64,000 bases of DNA from Amycolatopsis eburnea (GTDB lineage Bacteria; Actinomycetota; Actinomycetes; Mycobacteriales; Pseudonocardiaceae). Shown here piece by piece: positions 16,110-24,599 of this stretch (position 1 is the stretch's first letter; every line of letters begins with the position of its first letter). The stretch covers positions 417,422 to 481,421 of the forward strand of contig NZ_RSEC01000059.1 in NCBI RefSeq assembly GCF_003937945.1, written 5' to 3'. The position numbers and the translations under genes were made by a program. The notes below the pieces were generated by a model. The model worked only from the letters and a program-made list of their open reading frames with translations, had not been told where the DNA came from and ran no database searches.

Positions 16110-16181
16110 CACAACCTCCGATCACGATCAGTCGGTGGCCGCCGGCCCGTGCCACCGGATACCCCTCAGGGGCCCTGCGGT

Positions 16182-16286
16182 GTCTTGAATGAGTCATTCA
16201 GGACCTCCGAAGACCTGAATGACTCATTCAAGACGTCGGCGAAGCCGCCGCCGGGCAAACCGCCACGACTTCGCCGGGCCCCTGGG
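16182..16286. repeat. 53-bp nested palindrome plus conserved 52-bp flank (copy 1)
   Basis: The palindrome (16182-16234) has perfect 21-bp arms around the 11-base loop ACCTCCGAAGA. Each arm contains TGAATGAGTCATTCA or its complement, itself a 15-bp palindrome. The 52 bp to the right are also shared with the copy at 43051; over 105 bp the two copies differ at 6 positions by eye. It lies between the UspA promoter side (16109) and the 3' end of the leftward HTH gene (16298). Confidence 0.85.
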
Positions 16287-16297
16287 ACACCCCTCGG

Positions 16298-17317
16298 CTA
16301 CCCGGTCGGGGCCCGGCCAATCGTGACGGCCCGGACCGGCCGCGCGGGGACGGAGATCCAGTCGTTGCGGGTGGCGTGCAGGGCCAGCTGGAACCGGTTG
16401 GCCGCGCCGGTGCGGGCCATCAGGTTCTCGAGGTAGCGGAACATCGTCCGCCGGCTCACGCCGAGGACGCGGGCGACCTGGTCGTCGGTGAGACCGGCGG
16501 CGAGCAGGCCCAGCAGCCGTCGTTCGCTGGGCCGGATCGGGGACCCGGAGCCGTCGTCGGCCAGGCCGAGCGGCAGGGCGACCTGCCAGCACATGTCGAA
16601 CAGCCCGGCCAAGGCGTCGAACAAGCCGCACGGTCGGATCAGCAGCACCGTGCGGTCCGCGCCGGAGAGCACCGCGCAGTCGTCGTCGATGATCAGCAGC
16701 TTGACCGGCACCTCCGGCAGGATCCGGGCTTCCTCGCCCAGTTTCCCGCACGCCAGGATGTTTTCCGCGACGTACTCGGGCCGTTCCAGCGCGAGCCGCC
16801 CGTAGACCGCGCGGTACCGGACGCCGCGGGCGAGGTTCTCCAGCTCGATCTCGTTGGCGTCCGCGTCGGCGTAGTACGGCGGCGAATCCAGCCCGCGGAC
16901 CTCCGTCCGCGCGGCCCGCTCCAGCCGCCGCACGCGCTCGGCCGCCACGGTCCCGCTGACCACCTCGATCATCGACGCGCCGGGTTCGGCGCCCGACGAC
17001 CGGCGGCACTGCTCGTAGAGGCGCGTCATCGCCAGCCGGGCCCTGGCGAGCTCGGTCTCGCGTTCCCGGCTCAGCACCTCCAGCACGGGTTCCGGGCGAA
17101 GCGCCGCGATCGGCGACCCGGGCCCGTCGACGGCGCCGGCGAGGCCCACCGCGGCGAGCACGTCGAGCAGACGGCGGACTTCGCCGGGCTCGCGGCCGGT
17201 GGCGGCGACGAGCCGCTCGACCGGAACGGGGCCCGACGAAAGTAGGCCGAGGTAGATTTCGGCTTCGTCCGGTTTGAGGCCGAGCGTCACCAGATGGCCA
17301 ATTGATTCGGGGACCAT
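16298..17317 (-). CDS. TrmB-like/LuxR-type helix-turn-helix regulator
   Basis: A 339-residue regulator. The N-terminus (VTLGLKPDEAEIYLGLLSSG, about 9-28) is a TrmB-like winged helix. The C-terminus (IRPSERRLLGLLAAGLTDDQ, then VARVLGVSRRTMFRYL, about 265-305) is a LuxR-type HTH. The middle resembles the phospholipase-D-like effector region of actinomycete TrmB/LuxR hybrids. The ATG at 17317 is supported by GGTGGAGG 9 bases upstream. It is divergent from the secreted S53 protease (17454); a CACTGG-CA-CCAGTG dyad lies between them. The protease is the likely target. Confidence 0.8.
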   Translation of the reverse strand: MVPESIGHLVTLGLKPDEAEIYLGLLSSGPVPVERLVAATGREPGEVRRLLDVLAAVGLAGAVDGPGSPIAALRPEPVLEVLSRERETELARARLAMTRLYEQCRRSSGAEPGASMIEVVSGTVAAERVRRLERAARTEVRGLDSPPYYADADANEIELENLARGVRYRAVYGRLALERPEYVAENILACGKLGEEARILPEVPVKLLIIDDDCAVLSGADRTVLLIRPCGLFDALAGLFDMCWQVALPLGLADDGSGSPIRPSERRLLGLLAAGLTDDQVARVLGVSRRTMFRYLENLMARTGAANRFQLALHATRNDWISVPARPVRAVTIGRAPTG

Positions 17318-17356
17318 TCGGGGGCACCTCCACCGGGCGGACCGACACCATTGCGC

Positions 17357-17370
17357 CACTGGCACCAGTG
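17357..17370. promoter_or_regulatory. Dyad between HTH regulator and protease
   Basis: CACTGGCACCAGTG: 6-bp arms around CA, 40 bp upstream of the leftward regulator and 84 bp upstream of the rightward protease. Plausible operator for the divergent pair; short, so moderate confidence. Confidence 0.4.
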
Positions 17371-17453
17371 CGTCACCACCAGGGCCGAACGAACTGTAGA
17401 CAACGGGACACCGGCATCCCATCGCCGTTCGTAGGAAATTCCCTGGAGGGATA

Positions 17454-19379
17454 GTGTCCCGTTCAGCTCGAAGAATCCTCGCCGTGGCCGGCTTCGCGGC
17501 CCTGGCTCTGACCGCCCCGGCACTGCCCGCCGTGGCCGCACCGTCCACAACGCACCCGACCGCCCGCGTCTGCGCCCAGGACGCGCGGCCCGGCATGGTC
17601 ACGTGTTTCGCCGAACGGCAGACCGACACCATGCGCGCCCAGCTCGCCCCGGACGCGCTGCCCAGCGGGTTCGGGCCAACGGACCTGCGGTCCGCCTACA
17701 ACCTCACCGCGAGCGGCAGCGCGTCGGCCACGGTGGCCATTGTGGACTCCAACGACGACCCGAACGCGGAATCGGACCTCGCGGCCTACCGGTCCGCCTA
17801 CGGGCTGCCCGCCTGCACGACCGCGAACGGCTGTTTCAAGAAAGTGAACGAAAACGGCCAAACCAGTCCATTGCCGACGGCGGATTCGGGCTGGGCGGGC
17901 GAAATCTCCCTCGACGTCGACATGGTTTCGGCGATCTGCCCGAATTGCCACATCCTGCTCGTCGAGGCGAACCAGCCGAGCATGGCCGACCTCGGCACGG
18001 CGGTGAACACGGCCGTGTCCCTGGGCGCGAAGTTCGTCTCCAACAGCTACGGCGGCGGTGAGGACGGCAGCGAAAACTCCTACGACACCAGCTACTTCCA
18101 CCACCCCGGCGTCGCGATCACGGCGAGCACCGGCGACAACGGCTACGGCATCAGCTACCCGGCGTCGTCGCAGTACGTCACCGCCGTCGGCGGGACCTCC
18201 CTGAGCCGCAACAGCAGCACGCGCGGCTGGGGTGAGACGGCGTGGAGCGGCGCGGGCAGCGGCTGCTCGGGTTCGGTGGCCAAGCCGTCGTTCCAGAACG
18301 TCACCACCGGCTGCGCCAAGCGCGCGGTCGCCGACGTCTCGGCGGTGGCCGACCCGCAGACCGGTGTCGCGGTGTACCAGACCTACGGCGGCAGCGGCTG
18401 GGCCGTGTACGGCGGCACCAGCGCCTCGGCGCCGATCATCGCGTCGGTGTACGCGCTCGCCGGCACGCCCGCCGCGTCCGACACCCCGGGCGCCTACCCG
18501 TACTCGCACACCGGCAACCTCTACGACGTCACCTCGGGCAGCAACGGCAGCTGCTCGACCGCGGTGCAGTGCAAGGCGGGCGCGGGCTGGGACGGCCCGA
18601 CCGGGCTCGGCACCCCCAACGGCACCGCGGCCTTCACCGGCGGCGGCAGCGGCCCCGGCCCGGTCACGGCGAACAACCCGGGCAGCCAGAGCGGCGTCGT
18701 CGGCACGGCGGCGAGCCTCCAGCTGTCCGCGTCCGGCGGCAGCGGCGGCTACACCTGGACGGCGAGCGGCCTGCCCGCCGGCCTGTCGATCAGCTCGGGC
18801 GGCCTGATCTCGGGCACCCCGACGACCGCCGGCACGTACTCGGTCACCGCCACGGCCAAGGACTCCTCCGGAGCCACCGGCAGCACCACGTTCACCTGGA
18901 CGATCACCTCGTCCGGCGGCGGTGGCTGCACCGGCCAGAAGCTGGGCAACCCCGGGTTCGAGAGCGGAACCAGCCCGTGGACCGCGTCCAGCGGGGTGAT
19001 CTCGACGTCGTCCTCGGGTGAGGCCCCGCACGGCGGCACCTACCTCGCCTACCTCGACGGCTACGGCAGCACGCACACGGACACGGTTTCGCAGCCGGTG
19101 ACCATCCCGGCGGGCTGCCACGCGACGCTGACCTACTACCTGCACATCGACACCGCCGAGACCACCACGACGACGGCGTACGACAAGCTCACGGTCAAGG
19201 CCGGTTCGACGACGCTCGCGTCGTACTCGAACCTCAACCAGGCGGCCGGCTACCAGCTGCGCACCGTCGACGTCTCGGCGTTCGCCGGGCAGACGGTGAC
19301 GCTGACCTTCACCGGCACCGAGGACTCGTCCCTGCAGACGTCGTTCTGCGTCGACGACACGGCGCTGACGTTGAGCTGA
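17454..19379 (+). CDS. Secreted S53 (sedolisin-type) protease with Ig-like and C-terminal beta domains
   Basis: A 641-residue exported serine-carboxyl peptidase. The signal peptide is residues 1-29 (SARRILAVAGFAALALTAPA, cleavage near VAA). The catalytic set fits sedolisins: E150 and D154 (GEISLDVD), oxyanion D228 (STGDNG) and nucleophile S323 (GGTSASAP). There is no long pro-domain, unlike kumamolisins, so it belongs to the short class. A putative Ig/He_PIG domain (about 400-480, GLPAGLSISSGGLISGTP) and a C-terminal jelly-roll-like domain (NPGFESGTSPWT) follow, probably for substrate or surface binding. GTG start with GGAGGG upstream. A terminator hairpin follows at 19394. Confidence 0.88.
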   Translation: MSRSARRILAVAGFAALALTAPALPAVAAPSTTHPTARVCAQDARPGMVTCFAERQTDTMRAQLAPDALPSGFGPTDLRSAYNLTASGSASATVAIVDSNDDPNAESDLAAYRSAYGLPACTTANGCFKKVNENGQTSPLPTADSGWAGEISLDVDMVSAICPNCHILLVEANQPSMADLGTAVNTAVSLGAKFVSNSYGGGEDGSENSYDTSYFHHPGVAITASTGDNGYGISYPASSQYVTAVGGTSLSRNSSTRGWGETAWSGAGSGCSGSVAKPSFQNVTTGCAKRAVADVSAVADPQTGVAVYQTYGGSGWAVYGGTSASAPIIASVYALAGTPAASDTPGAYPYSHTGNLYDVTSGSNGSCSTAVQCKAGAGWDGPTGLGTPNGTAAFTGGGSGPGPVTANNPGSQSGVVGTAASLQLSASGGSGGYTWTASGLPAGLSISSGGLISGTPTTAGTYSVTATAKDSSGATGSTTFTWTITSSGGGGCTGQKLGNPGFESGTSPWTASSGVISTSSSGEAPHGGTYLAYLDGYGSTHTDTVSQPVTIPAGCHATLTYYLHIDTAETTTTTAYDKLTVKAGSTTLASYSNLNQAAGYQLRTVDVSAFAGQTVTLTFTGTEDSSLQTSFCVDDTALTLS

Positions 19380-19393
19380 GTGAAACCAGGTGG

Positions 19394-19427
19394 AAGGCCG
19401 TCCCGGGCTCCCCGGGGCGGCCTTTCG
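19394..19427 (+). terminator. Intrinsic terminator after the protease gene
   Basis: AAGGCCGTCCCGGG (19394-19407) and CCCGGGGCGGCCTT (19411-19424) form a 14-bp stem with one G-T pair and a 3-base loop, followed by TTTC. It starts 15 bp after the protease stop. Confidence 0.75.
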
Positions 19428-19461
19428 CGGTCCGCGGTGCCGGAGCCCGGGTCCGCGATGT

Positions 19462-19510
19462 CATGAAAGGGTCGTTCACCTCGTCAGACGCCATGAACGA
19501 CCCTTTCATG
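19462..19510. repeat. 49-bp palindromic element, ATGAAAGGGTCGTTCA family
   Basis: CATGAAAGGGTCGTTCA (19462-19478) and its exact reverse complement (19494-19510) flank a 15-base loop. It lies between the protease terminator and the VOC gene. The build (17-bp perfect arms, short loop, gene 3' side) parallels the 53-bp family, but the sequence is unrelated. Nothing else is seen in the rest of the 288-bp gap to 19668 apart from the ribosome binding site. Confidence 0.75.
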
Positions 19511-19667
19511 GCGTCGCTGCGGCGCCGGGCAGACCGCGCGGCCACGACCCCGGGGCACTGGCCCGGGGTCGACCAGGGTGTCTCCCTGGGGCGAACGGGA
19601 CCCGCCGGGGACCACTCTGGGTCTCGAGCGGCGCACCCCGCCGCCGGACACCGAGGAGTTGCTCACC

Positions 19668-20240
19668 ATGGACATGAAGCTCGAGGTCGTGGTCCTGCCC
19701 GTCGCCGACGCCGACCGGACCAAGCACTTCTACAAGACGCTCGGCTGGCGCGAAGACGCCGACATCGTCTTCGGCGGCTCGCGGGTGGTCCAGCTGACCC
19801 CGCCGGGGTCGGCGGCGTCGGTGCACTTCGGCACCGGGATCACCGACGCGGCGCCCGGCTCGGTCCGCGGGACCTACCTGGTCGTCGAGGACATCGAGGC
19901 GGCGCGGGCCGAGCTCGCCGGGCACGGCGTCGCCGTCAGCGAGGTGTTCCACCGCGACGCGACCGGGGCCTTCGCGCCGGGCGTGCACCCCGACCGCGGC
20001 ACCTACGGGTCGTTCGCCTCCTTCAGCGACCCCGACGGCAACACCTGGCTGCTGCAGGAGATCACCACCCGGTTCCCCGGCCGCACCTCCGGCGCGACCT
20101 ACGCCTCGGCCGACGAGCTGGAGCAGGCGCTGAGGCGCGCCGCGGCCGCGCACGGCGAGCACGAGAAGGAAACCGGTCAGTACGACGAAGAGTGGCCCTC
20201 CTGGTACGCCCGGTACATGGCCGAGCACCAGGACGCCTGA
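19668..20240 (+). CDS. VOC-family protein with C-terminal extension
   Basis: A 190-residue protein. One glyoxalase-like module is at about 3-130 (MKLEVVVLPVADADRTKHFY, FGSFASFSDPDGNTWLLQEI-type end). A charged helical extension (about 140-190, SADELEQALRRAAAAHGEH to WPSWYARYMAEHQ) is seen in many actinobacterial relatives. The substrate is unknown. The ATG at 19668 follows GAGGAG and starts at the first strand. The SRPBCC gene is 32 bp downstream in the same direction. Confidence 0.78.
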   Translation: MDMKLEVVVLPVADADRTKHFYKTLGWREDADIVFGGSRVVQLTPPGSAASVHFGTGITDAAPGSVRGTYLVVEDIEAARAELAGHGVAVSEVFHRDATGAFAPGVHPDRGTYGSFASFSDPDGNTWLLQEITTRFPGRTSGATYASADELEQALRRAAAAHGEHEKETGQYDEEWPSWYARYMAEHQDA

Positions 20241-20272
20241 ACCCCCGCACCACCACCGAGGAGACCCCGAAG

Positions 20273-20743
20273 ATGTCCACGATCCACCTGCGTCAGCTGA
20301 CCACCGCCACACCCGAACAGTTCCTCGCCGGGCTCACCGACTTCGGTCCGGAGCGCGCGAAGCTCTTCGGCCGCAGCGCGAACGAGTACCTGCGGGTGCA
20401 CGAGCAGGGCGCGGCGCACGCCGACGTCACCGAAGGCTCGGGCGGAGTCTGGGAACGGCTGCGCTACGACTGGTCCGACCCGGCCCGCGTCGTGATGAAG
20501 ACCACCGACTCCAACACCTGGGGTGGCGCGTCGGGCCACACCTACACCTTCACCCGGCTGCCGGACGGGACGACGCGGATCGACGCCGTGGTGGTGCGGG
20601 AAGGCAAGAACTTCAAGGGCCGGCTGCTCGGCGGCCTGCTCGGGCTGCTGGGCAAGCGCGTCCTCGGCGGCGAGCTGGCGAAGACGGCGAAGGCCATCGA
20701 AGCGCGGTACGCGACGACGCGTGACGGCGGACCGCTGGGATAG
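20273..20743 (+). CDS. SRPBCC (START-like) family protein
   Basis: A 156-residue protein. HLRQLTTATPEQFLAGLTDF at the start, SGGVWERLRYDWSDPARVVM in the middle and FTRLPDGTTRIDAVVVREG then a long C-terminal helix (RLLGGLLGLLGKRVLGGELA) fit the helix-grip SRPBCC/polyketide-cyclase fold, which binds hydrophobic ligands. The role is unknown. It probably shares a transcript with the VOC gene. Confidence 0.72.
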   Translation: MSTIHLRQLTTATPEQFLAGLTDFGPERAKLFGRSANEYLRVHEQGAAHADVTEGSGGVWERLRYDWSDPARVVMKTTDSNTWGGASGHTYTFTRLPDGTTRIDAVVVREGKNFKGRLLGGLLGLLGKRVLGGELAKTAKAIEARYATTRDGGPLG

Positions 20744-20800
20744 TGTTCGGTCATCCGGCACGGTCGTCCCGCCTTCGCCGGCCGGCCGTGGGAGGTTCGC

Positions 20801-23521
20801 ATGCCGGGGCGTGGGCCCGCGCTGATCGGCAGGCACGGCGAACGCGCCACCCTCGACCGGCTCCTGGCCGACGCCCGGGCCGGCCGGGGTCAGGTGCTGG
20901 TCCTGCGCGGCGAGGCCGGGATCGGCAAGACCGCGCTGCTGGAGTACGCGCGGGCGCAGGCCCCCGGCTTCCGGGTCGCGCGCGCGGTCGGCGTCGAATC
21001 GGAGCAGGTGATGGCCTACGCCGGGCTGCACCAGCTGTGCGCGCCGTACCTCGACCGGCTCGACCGGCTCCCGGAACCCCAGCGCGAAGCGCTCGCCACG
21101 GCCTTCGGGCTCAGTTCCGGCGCCCGGCCGACGCGGTTCCTGGTCGGGCTGGCGGTGCTGACGCTGCTCGCCGACGTGGCCGAGGAGCAGCCGCTGCTCT
21201 GCCTGGTCGACGACGTCCAGTGGCTCGACCGGATGTCCGGGGTGGTCCTCGCCTTCGTCGCGCGCCGGCTGCTCGCCGAGCGGATCGCCGTGGTCTTCGC
21301 GCTGCGCGAGACCGGCCGCGAGCCCGATCCCGACCTGGCCGGGCTGCCGGAGCTCCCGATCGGCGGCCTGGACGAGGCCGAGTCGGAAGCGCTGCTGGCC
21401 TCGGTGCTCACGGGGCCGATGGACGGCCGCGTGCGCGACCGGATCGTCGCCGAAACCCACGGCAACCCGCTGGCGCTGCTGGAGCTGCCCCGCGCGTGGA
21501 CGGCCGCCGAGCTGGCCGACGGGTTCGGGGCGCCGGGGGCGCTGCCGCTGGCCGGGCGCATCGAACAGTCCTTCGTCCGGCAGCTGGAGCCGCTGCCCGC
21601 CGACACGCGGCGGCTCCTGCTCATCGCCGCCGCCGAGCCGCTCGGGGACGCCACCCTGCTCTGGGCCGCGGCCGGCCGGCTCGGGCTCGGCGCCGACCCG
21701 GCGACCGCGGCCGAGGCGACCGGGCTGATCGAGTTCGGCCGCCGGATCCGGTTCCGCCACCCGCTGGTGCGCTCGGCGGTCTACCGGACGGCGACCGCCC
21801 AGGACCGGCAGGACGTGCACCGGGCGCTGGCGGAGGTAACCGACCCGGACGTCGACCCCGACCGCCGGGCCTGGCACCGCGGGCAGGCGACGGTGTCCCC
21901 GGACGAAGACGTGGCGGCCGACCTCGAAGGCTCGGCGGGCCGGGCCCGGGCCCGCGGGGGACTGGTCGCGGCGGCCGCGTTCTTCGAGCACGCGGCGCTG
22001 CTGACGCCCGACCCGGCTCGGCGCGCGCGACGCGAACTCGCCGCGGCCGCCGTCAAACGCGACGCCGGCGCGCTCGAAGCGGCGCTCGGCCTCCTCGACG
22101 CGGTGGCGGCCGGACCACCGGACGCCGAGCGTGCCGCCGAAGCCGAGCACCTGCGCGGGCGGATCGCGTTCGACCGGGGACGCGGCGACGCGGCCCGGCT
22201 CCTGGTGCGCGCGGCCGAGCGGCTCGCCCCGCTCGACCCGGCCCGGGCGCGCGAGACCTACCTCGAAGCACTGGCGGCCGCGCTGTGGACCGGCGGGGAT
22301 CTCACCGCGGTGGCCGAAGCGGGCCGTGCCGCGCCCCCGGCGCCCGTGCCGCCCCGGGCCGTCGACCTCGTCCTGGACGCGCTGGCCACCCGGTTCACCG
22401 ACGGCTACGAGGCCGCGGCCCCGCTGCTGGCCCCGGCGCTGGCCGCGGTCCGCGCCCTGGACCCCGCCGCCGAGGACCCCGGGCTGCGGTGGCTGCTCGG
22501 CGACCGCGCCGGCGGGGTGCTCGCCGTCGAAGCCGCGGACTTCGCGGCGGCGCGGGAGCTGGCCGGGCGTCAGGTCCGGCTGGCCCGCGACGCCGGCGCC
22601 TTCCTGCAGCTGCAGTCCGCGCTCAACTTCCTCGCCGTGACCGAGCTGCTCGCCGGCGAGCTGACCGCGGCGACGGCGTCGGCCGAGGAGGACCGTGCCC
22701 TCGCCGACGCGACCGGCAACGCGTCGGTCGGGTACGCCGCAGCGCTGCTGGCGGCGTTCCGCGGCCAAGAGCTGCCCGGAGAGGACGCGGCCCGCGGTCA
22801 GCTCCACCTGGCGCACCTCGCCGGCTACGGACGTGCGGTGTTGTACAACGGCCTCGGCCGCCACGACCTCGCGCTGGACGCCGCCCGCCGGGTGTTCGAC
22901 GACGACGTCGCGGGCTTCCCCGGCCTCGCCACCGCCGAACTGGCCGAGGCGGCGTCGAGGACCGGGGACGAGGCACTGCTGCGGGCGGCGGCCGCCCGGT
23001 CGGCGGAGCGTGCCCCGGCGGCCGGAACCGCGGAAGCCCTCGGCGTCGATGCCCGCGTGCGCGCGCTGGCCAGCACCGGCCCGGACGCGGACCGCCTCTT
23101 CCGCGAGTCGATCGCGTGCCTCGAGCCGACCGGGTTGCGCGTGGACCTCGCCCGCAGCCACCTGCTGTACGGCGAATGGCTGCGCCGCGAGGGCCGCCGC
23201 GTGGACGCCCGCGCGCAGCTGCACACGGCCCACGAACTGTTGTCCGCCATGGGGTTGACGGCGTTCGCCGACCGCGCCCGGCGGGAACTGCTGGCCACGG
23301 GGGAGACCGCGCGCAAACGCGTGGCGGAGACCACCGGTGAGCTGACCGCCCAGGAGTTCCAGATCGCGCGGCTGGCCGCCGAAGGCTTTTCGAACCCCGA
23401 GATCGGCACCCGGCTGTTCCTCAGCCCGCGCACGGTCGAATGGCACCTGCGCAAGATCTTCACCAAGCTCGGGATCAGCTCCCGCCGTCAGCTGCGCGAC
23501 GCCGCCCTCGTCACCGCCTGA
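20801..23521 (+). CDS. Large ATP-binding LuxR-family regulator (LAL type)
   Basis: A 906-residue regulator. Walker A is GEAGIGKT (about 38-45) and Walker B LLCLVDDVQWLD (about 136-147) in an AAA domain that begins LIGRHGERATLDRLL. A long helical-repeat region (about 350-820) follows. A C-terminal LuxR HTH (about 848-900; LTAQEFQIARLAAEGFSNPE, FLSPRTVEWHLRKIFTKLGI) binds DNA. The LAL family is common in Streptomyces and Amycolatopsis, often as pathway activators. ATG with GGGAGG at 6 bases. A possible -10 TAGTGT lies in the end of the SRPBCC gene. Target genes are not evident nearby. Confidence 0.9.
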   Translation: MPGRGPALIGRHGERATLDRLLADARAGRGQVLVLRGEAGIGKTALLEYARAQAPGFRVARAVGVESEQVMAYAGLHQLCAPYLDRLDRLPEPQREALATAFGLSSGARPTRFLVGLAVLTLLADVAEEQPLLCLVDDVQWLDRMSGVVLAFVARRLLAERIAVVFALRETGREPDPDLAGLPELPIGGLDEAESEALLASVLTGPMDGRVRDRIVAETHGNPLALLELPRAWTAAELADGFGAPGALPLAGRIEQSFVRQLEPLPADTRRLLLIAAAEPLGDATLLWAAAGRLGLGADPATAAEATGLIEFGRRIRFRHPLVRSAVYRTATAQDRQDVHRALAEVTDPDVDPDRRAWHRGQATVSPDEDVAADLEGSAGRARARGGLVAAAAFFEHAALLTPDPARRARRELAAAAVKRDAGALEAALGLLDAVAAGPPDAERAAEAEHLRGRIAFDRGRGDAARLLVRAAERLAPLDPARARETYLEALAAALWTGGDLTAVAEAGRAAPPAPVPPRAVDLVLDALATRFTDGYEAAAPLLAPALAAVRALDPAAEDPGLRWLLGDRAGGVLAVEAADFAAARELAGRQVRLARDAGAFLQLQSALNFLAVTELLAGELTAATASAEEDRALADATGNASVGYAAALLAAFRGQELPGEDAARGQLHLAHLAGYGRAVLYNGLGRHDLALDAARRVFDDDVAGFPGLATAELAEAASRTGDEALLRAAAARSAERAPAAGTAEALGVDARVRALASTGPDADRLFRESIACLEPTGLRVDLARSHLLYGEWLRREGRRVDARAQLHTAHELLSAMGLTAFADRARRELLATGETARKRVAETTGELTAQEFQIARLAAEGFSNPEIGTRLFLSPRTVEWHLRKIFTKLGISSRRQLRDAALVTA

Positions 23522-23525
23522 GCCG

Positions 23526-24464
23526 TCACATCTCGCGCTCCCAGCTGCCGCGCGTGTCGACGTCCGTGGCATCGGCCAGCGCCTCCAGCTCCGCGATCTC
23601 CTCGGCGGTGAGCGCGATGCCCTGCGCTCGCACCAATCCGTCGACGTGATCCGCCTTCGTGACCCCGACGATCGGGGTGGTCCCCTTGGCGATGGCCCAG
23701 GCCGTGGCGACGTCGGCGGCGGACGCGCCGCGCTCCTCGCCGATCGCGGCCATCCGGTCCGTCAGCGCCTGCAGCCGGGGGAGGACGCCGTTGTACACGG
23801 CCGCCCGGCTGCTGCCCTCCGGCAACGGGCGGGCCGAGCTGTACCGGCCGGTCAGCGCGCCCTGCTCGAGGACCATGTAGGAGAAGAACCGCACGTCGTG
23901 CTCGCGGCAGTGGTCGAGGATGCCCGCGCGCTCGGAGCTCCGGTACAGGAGGCTGTAGTGGTTCTGGACCGCCTCCACCCGGAAGTCGGCCTCGCCGAGG
24001 ATCTCGTCGGCGAGCGCGATCTCCTTCAGGTTGTGGTTCGAGACGCCCACGTGCTTGATCCTTCCGCGCCGCAGCAACGGGATCAGCGGCGGCGTCCAGC
24101 GGGCCACGTCGGCGGGGTTGTGGATCCAGTACAGGTCCACGTAGTCCGTGCCCAGGCGGTCGAGGCTCTGCTCCAGCAGGTCCGCGACCGGGTCGTCGCC
24201 GTCGCCCGCGATCTGCGGGGTGAACTTCGTCGACAGCTGGTATTCGCCGCGGTCGTAGCCCTTCAGCGCCTGGGCGAGGGCCGTCTCCGAGCGGCCCATG
24301 CCGTACACCACCGCGGTGTCCCAGAGGGTGAACCCGCTCGCCTGCGCCTTCTCGACGACCTCCCGCAGGCCGGACGCGGTCAGCTGACTGCCGAAGTAGC
24401 CGTCGCCCGCCTCGCCGCTGTCTCCCCAGGCCCAGGTGCCCAGTGCCACCGTCTTGCTCGTCAT
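23526..24464 (-). CDS. Aldo/keto reductase
   Basis: A 312-residue TIM-barrel NADPH-dependent reductase. The catalytic tetrad is visible: D49 and Y54 (LWDTAVVYG), K80 (STKF) and H115 (YWIHNP). IKHVGVSNHNLKEIALA and PIVGVTKADHVDGLV are family signatures. The substrate is unknown. It is divergent from the MmyB-type regulator (24600), with a G7-type dyad between; this regulator family often sits next to a single reductase gene. Its 3' end is 4 bp from that of the LAL regulator. Confidence 0.88.
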   Translation of the reverse strand: MTSKTVALGTWAWGDSGEAGDGYFGSQLTASGLREVVEKAQASGFTLWDTAVVYGMGRSETALAQALKGYDRGEYQLSTKFTPQIAGDGDDPVADLLEQSLDRLGTDYVDLYWIHNPADVARWTPPLIPLLRRGRIKHVGVSNHNLKEIALADEILGEADFRVEAVQNHYSLLYRSSERAGILDHCREHDVRFFSYMVLEQGALTGRYSSARPLPEGSSRAAVYNGVLPRLQALTDRMAAIGEERGASAADVATAWAIAKGTTPIVGVTKADHVDGLVRAQGIALTAEEIAELEALADATDVDTRGSWEREM

Positions 24465-24544
24465 GTGCCCTGCTTTCGTTCTCCGGCGGAACCTTCGCTT
24501 CCCAGGAGACCGCGCCGTCCGGCGGGGGAGAAGGTCGCGTTCAT

Positions 24545-24567
24545 GGGGGGTACGACTTCAACCCCCC
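24545..24567. promoter_or_regulatory. Dyad between aldo/keto reductase and MmyB-type regulator
   Basis: GGGGGGT (24545-24551) and ACCCCCC (24561-24567) form perfect arms with a 9-base spacer. It is 81 bp upstream of the reductase start and 33 bp upstream of the regulator start, where an autoregulatory site would be expected. A weak -10 TACCGT (24587-24592) ends 7 bases before the regulator ATG, so that transcript may be leaderless. Confidence 0.55.
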
Positions 24568-24599
24568 TCGCGCCGTGCCCGGCGGCTACCGTGGACGGC

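Noticed and set aside
16182..16234. Short peptides containing LNESFRTSEDLNDSFKTS-like sequence
   Set aside because: They are translations of the palindromic repeats and recur wherever the repeat occurs; not genes.
20177..23572. Leftward frame of 1,131 codons opposite the LAL regulator
   Set aside because: Low-complexity Gly/Arg/Gln sequence without domains; the rightward frame has clear Walker and LuxR motifs.
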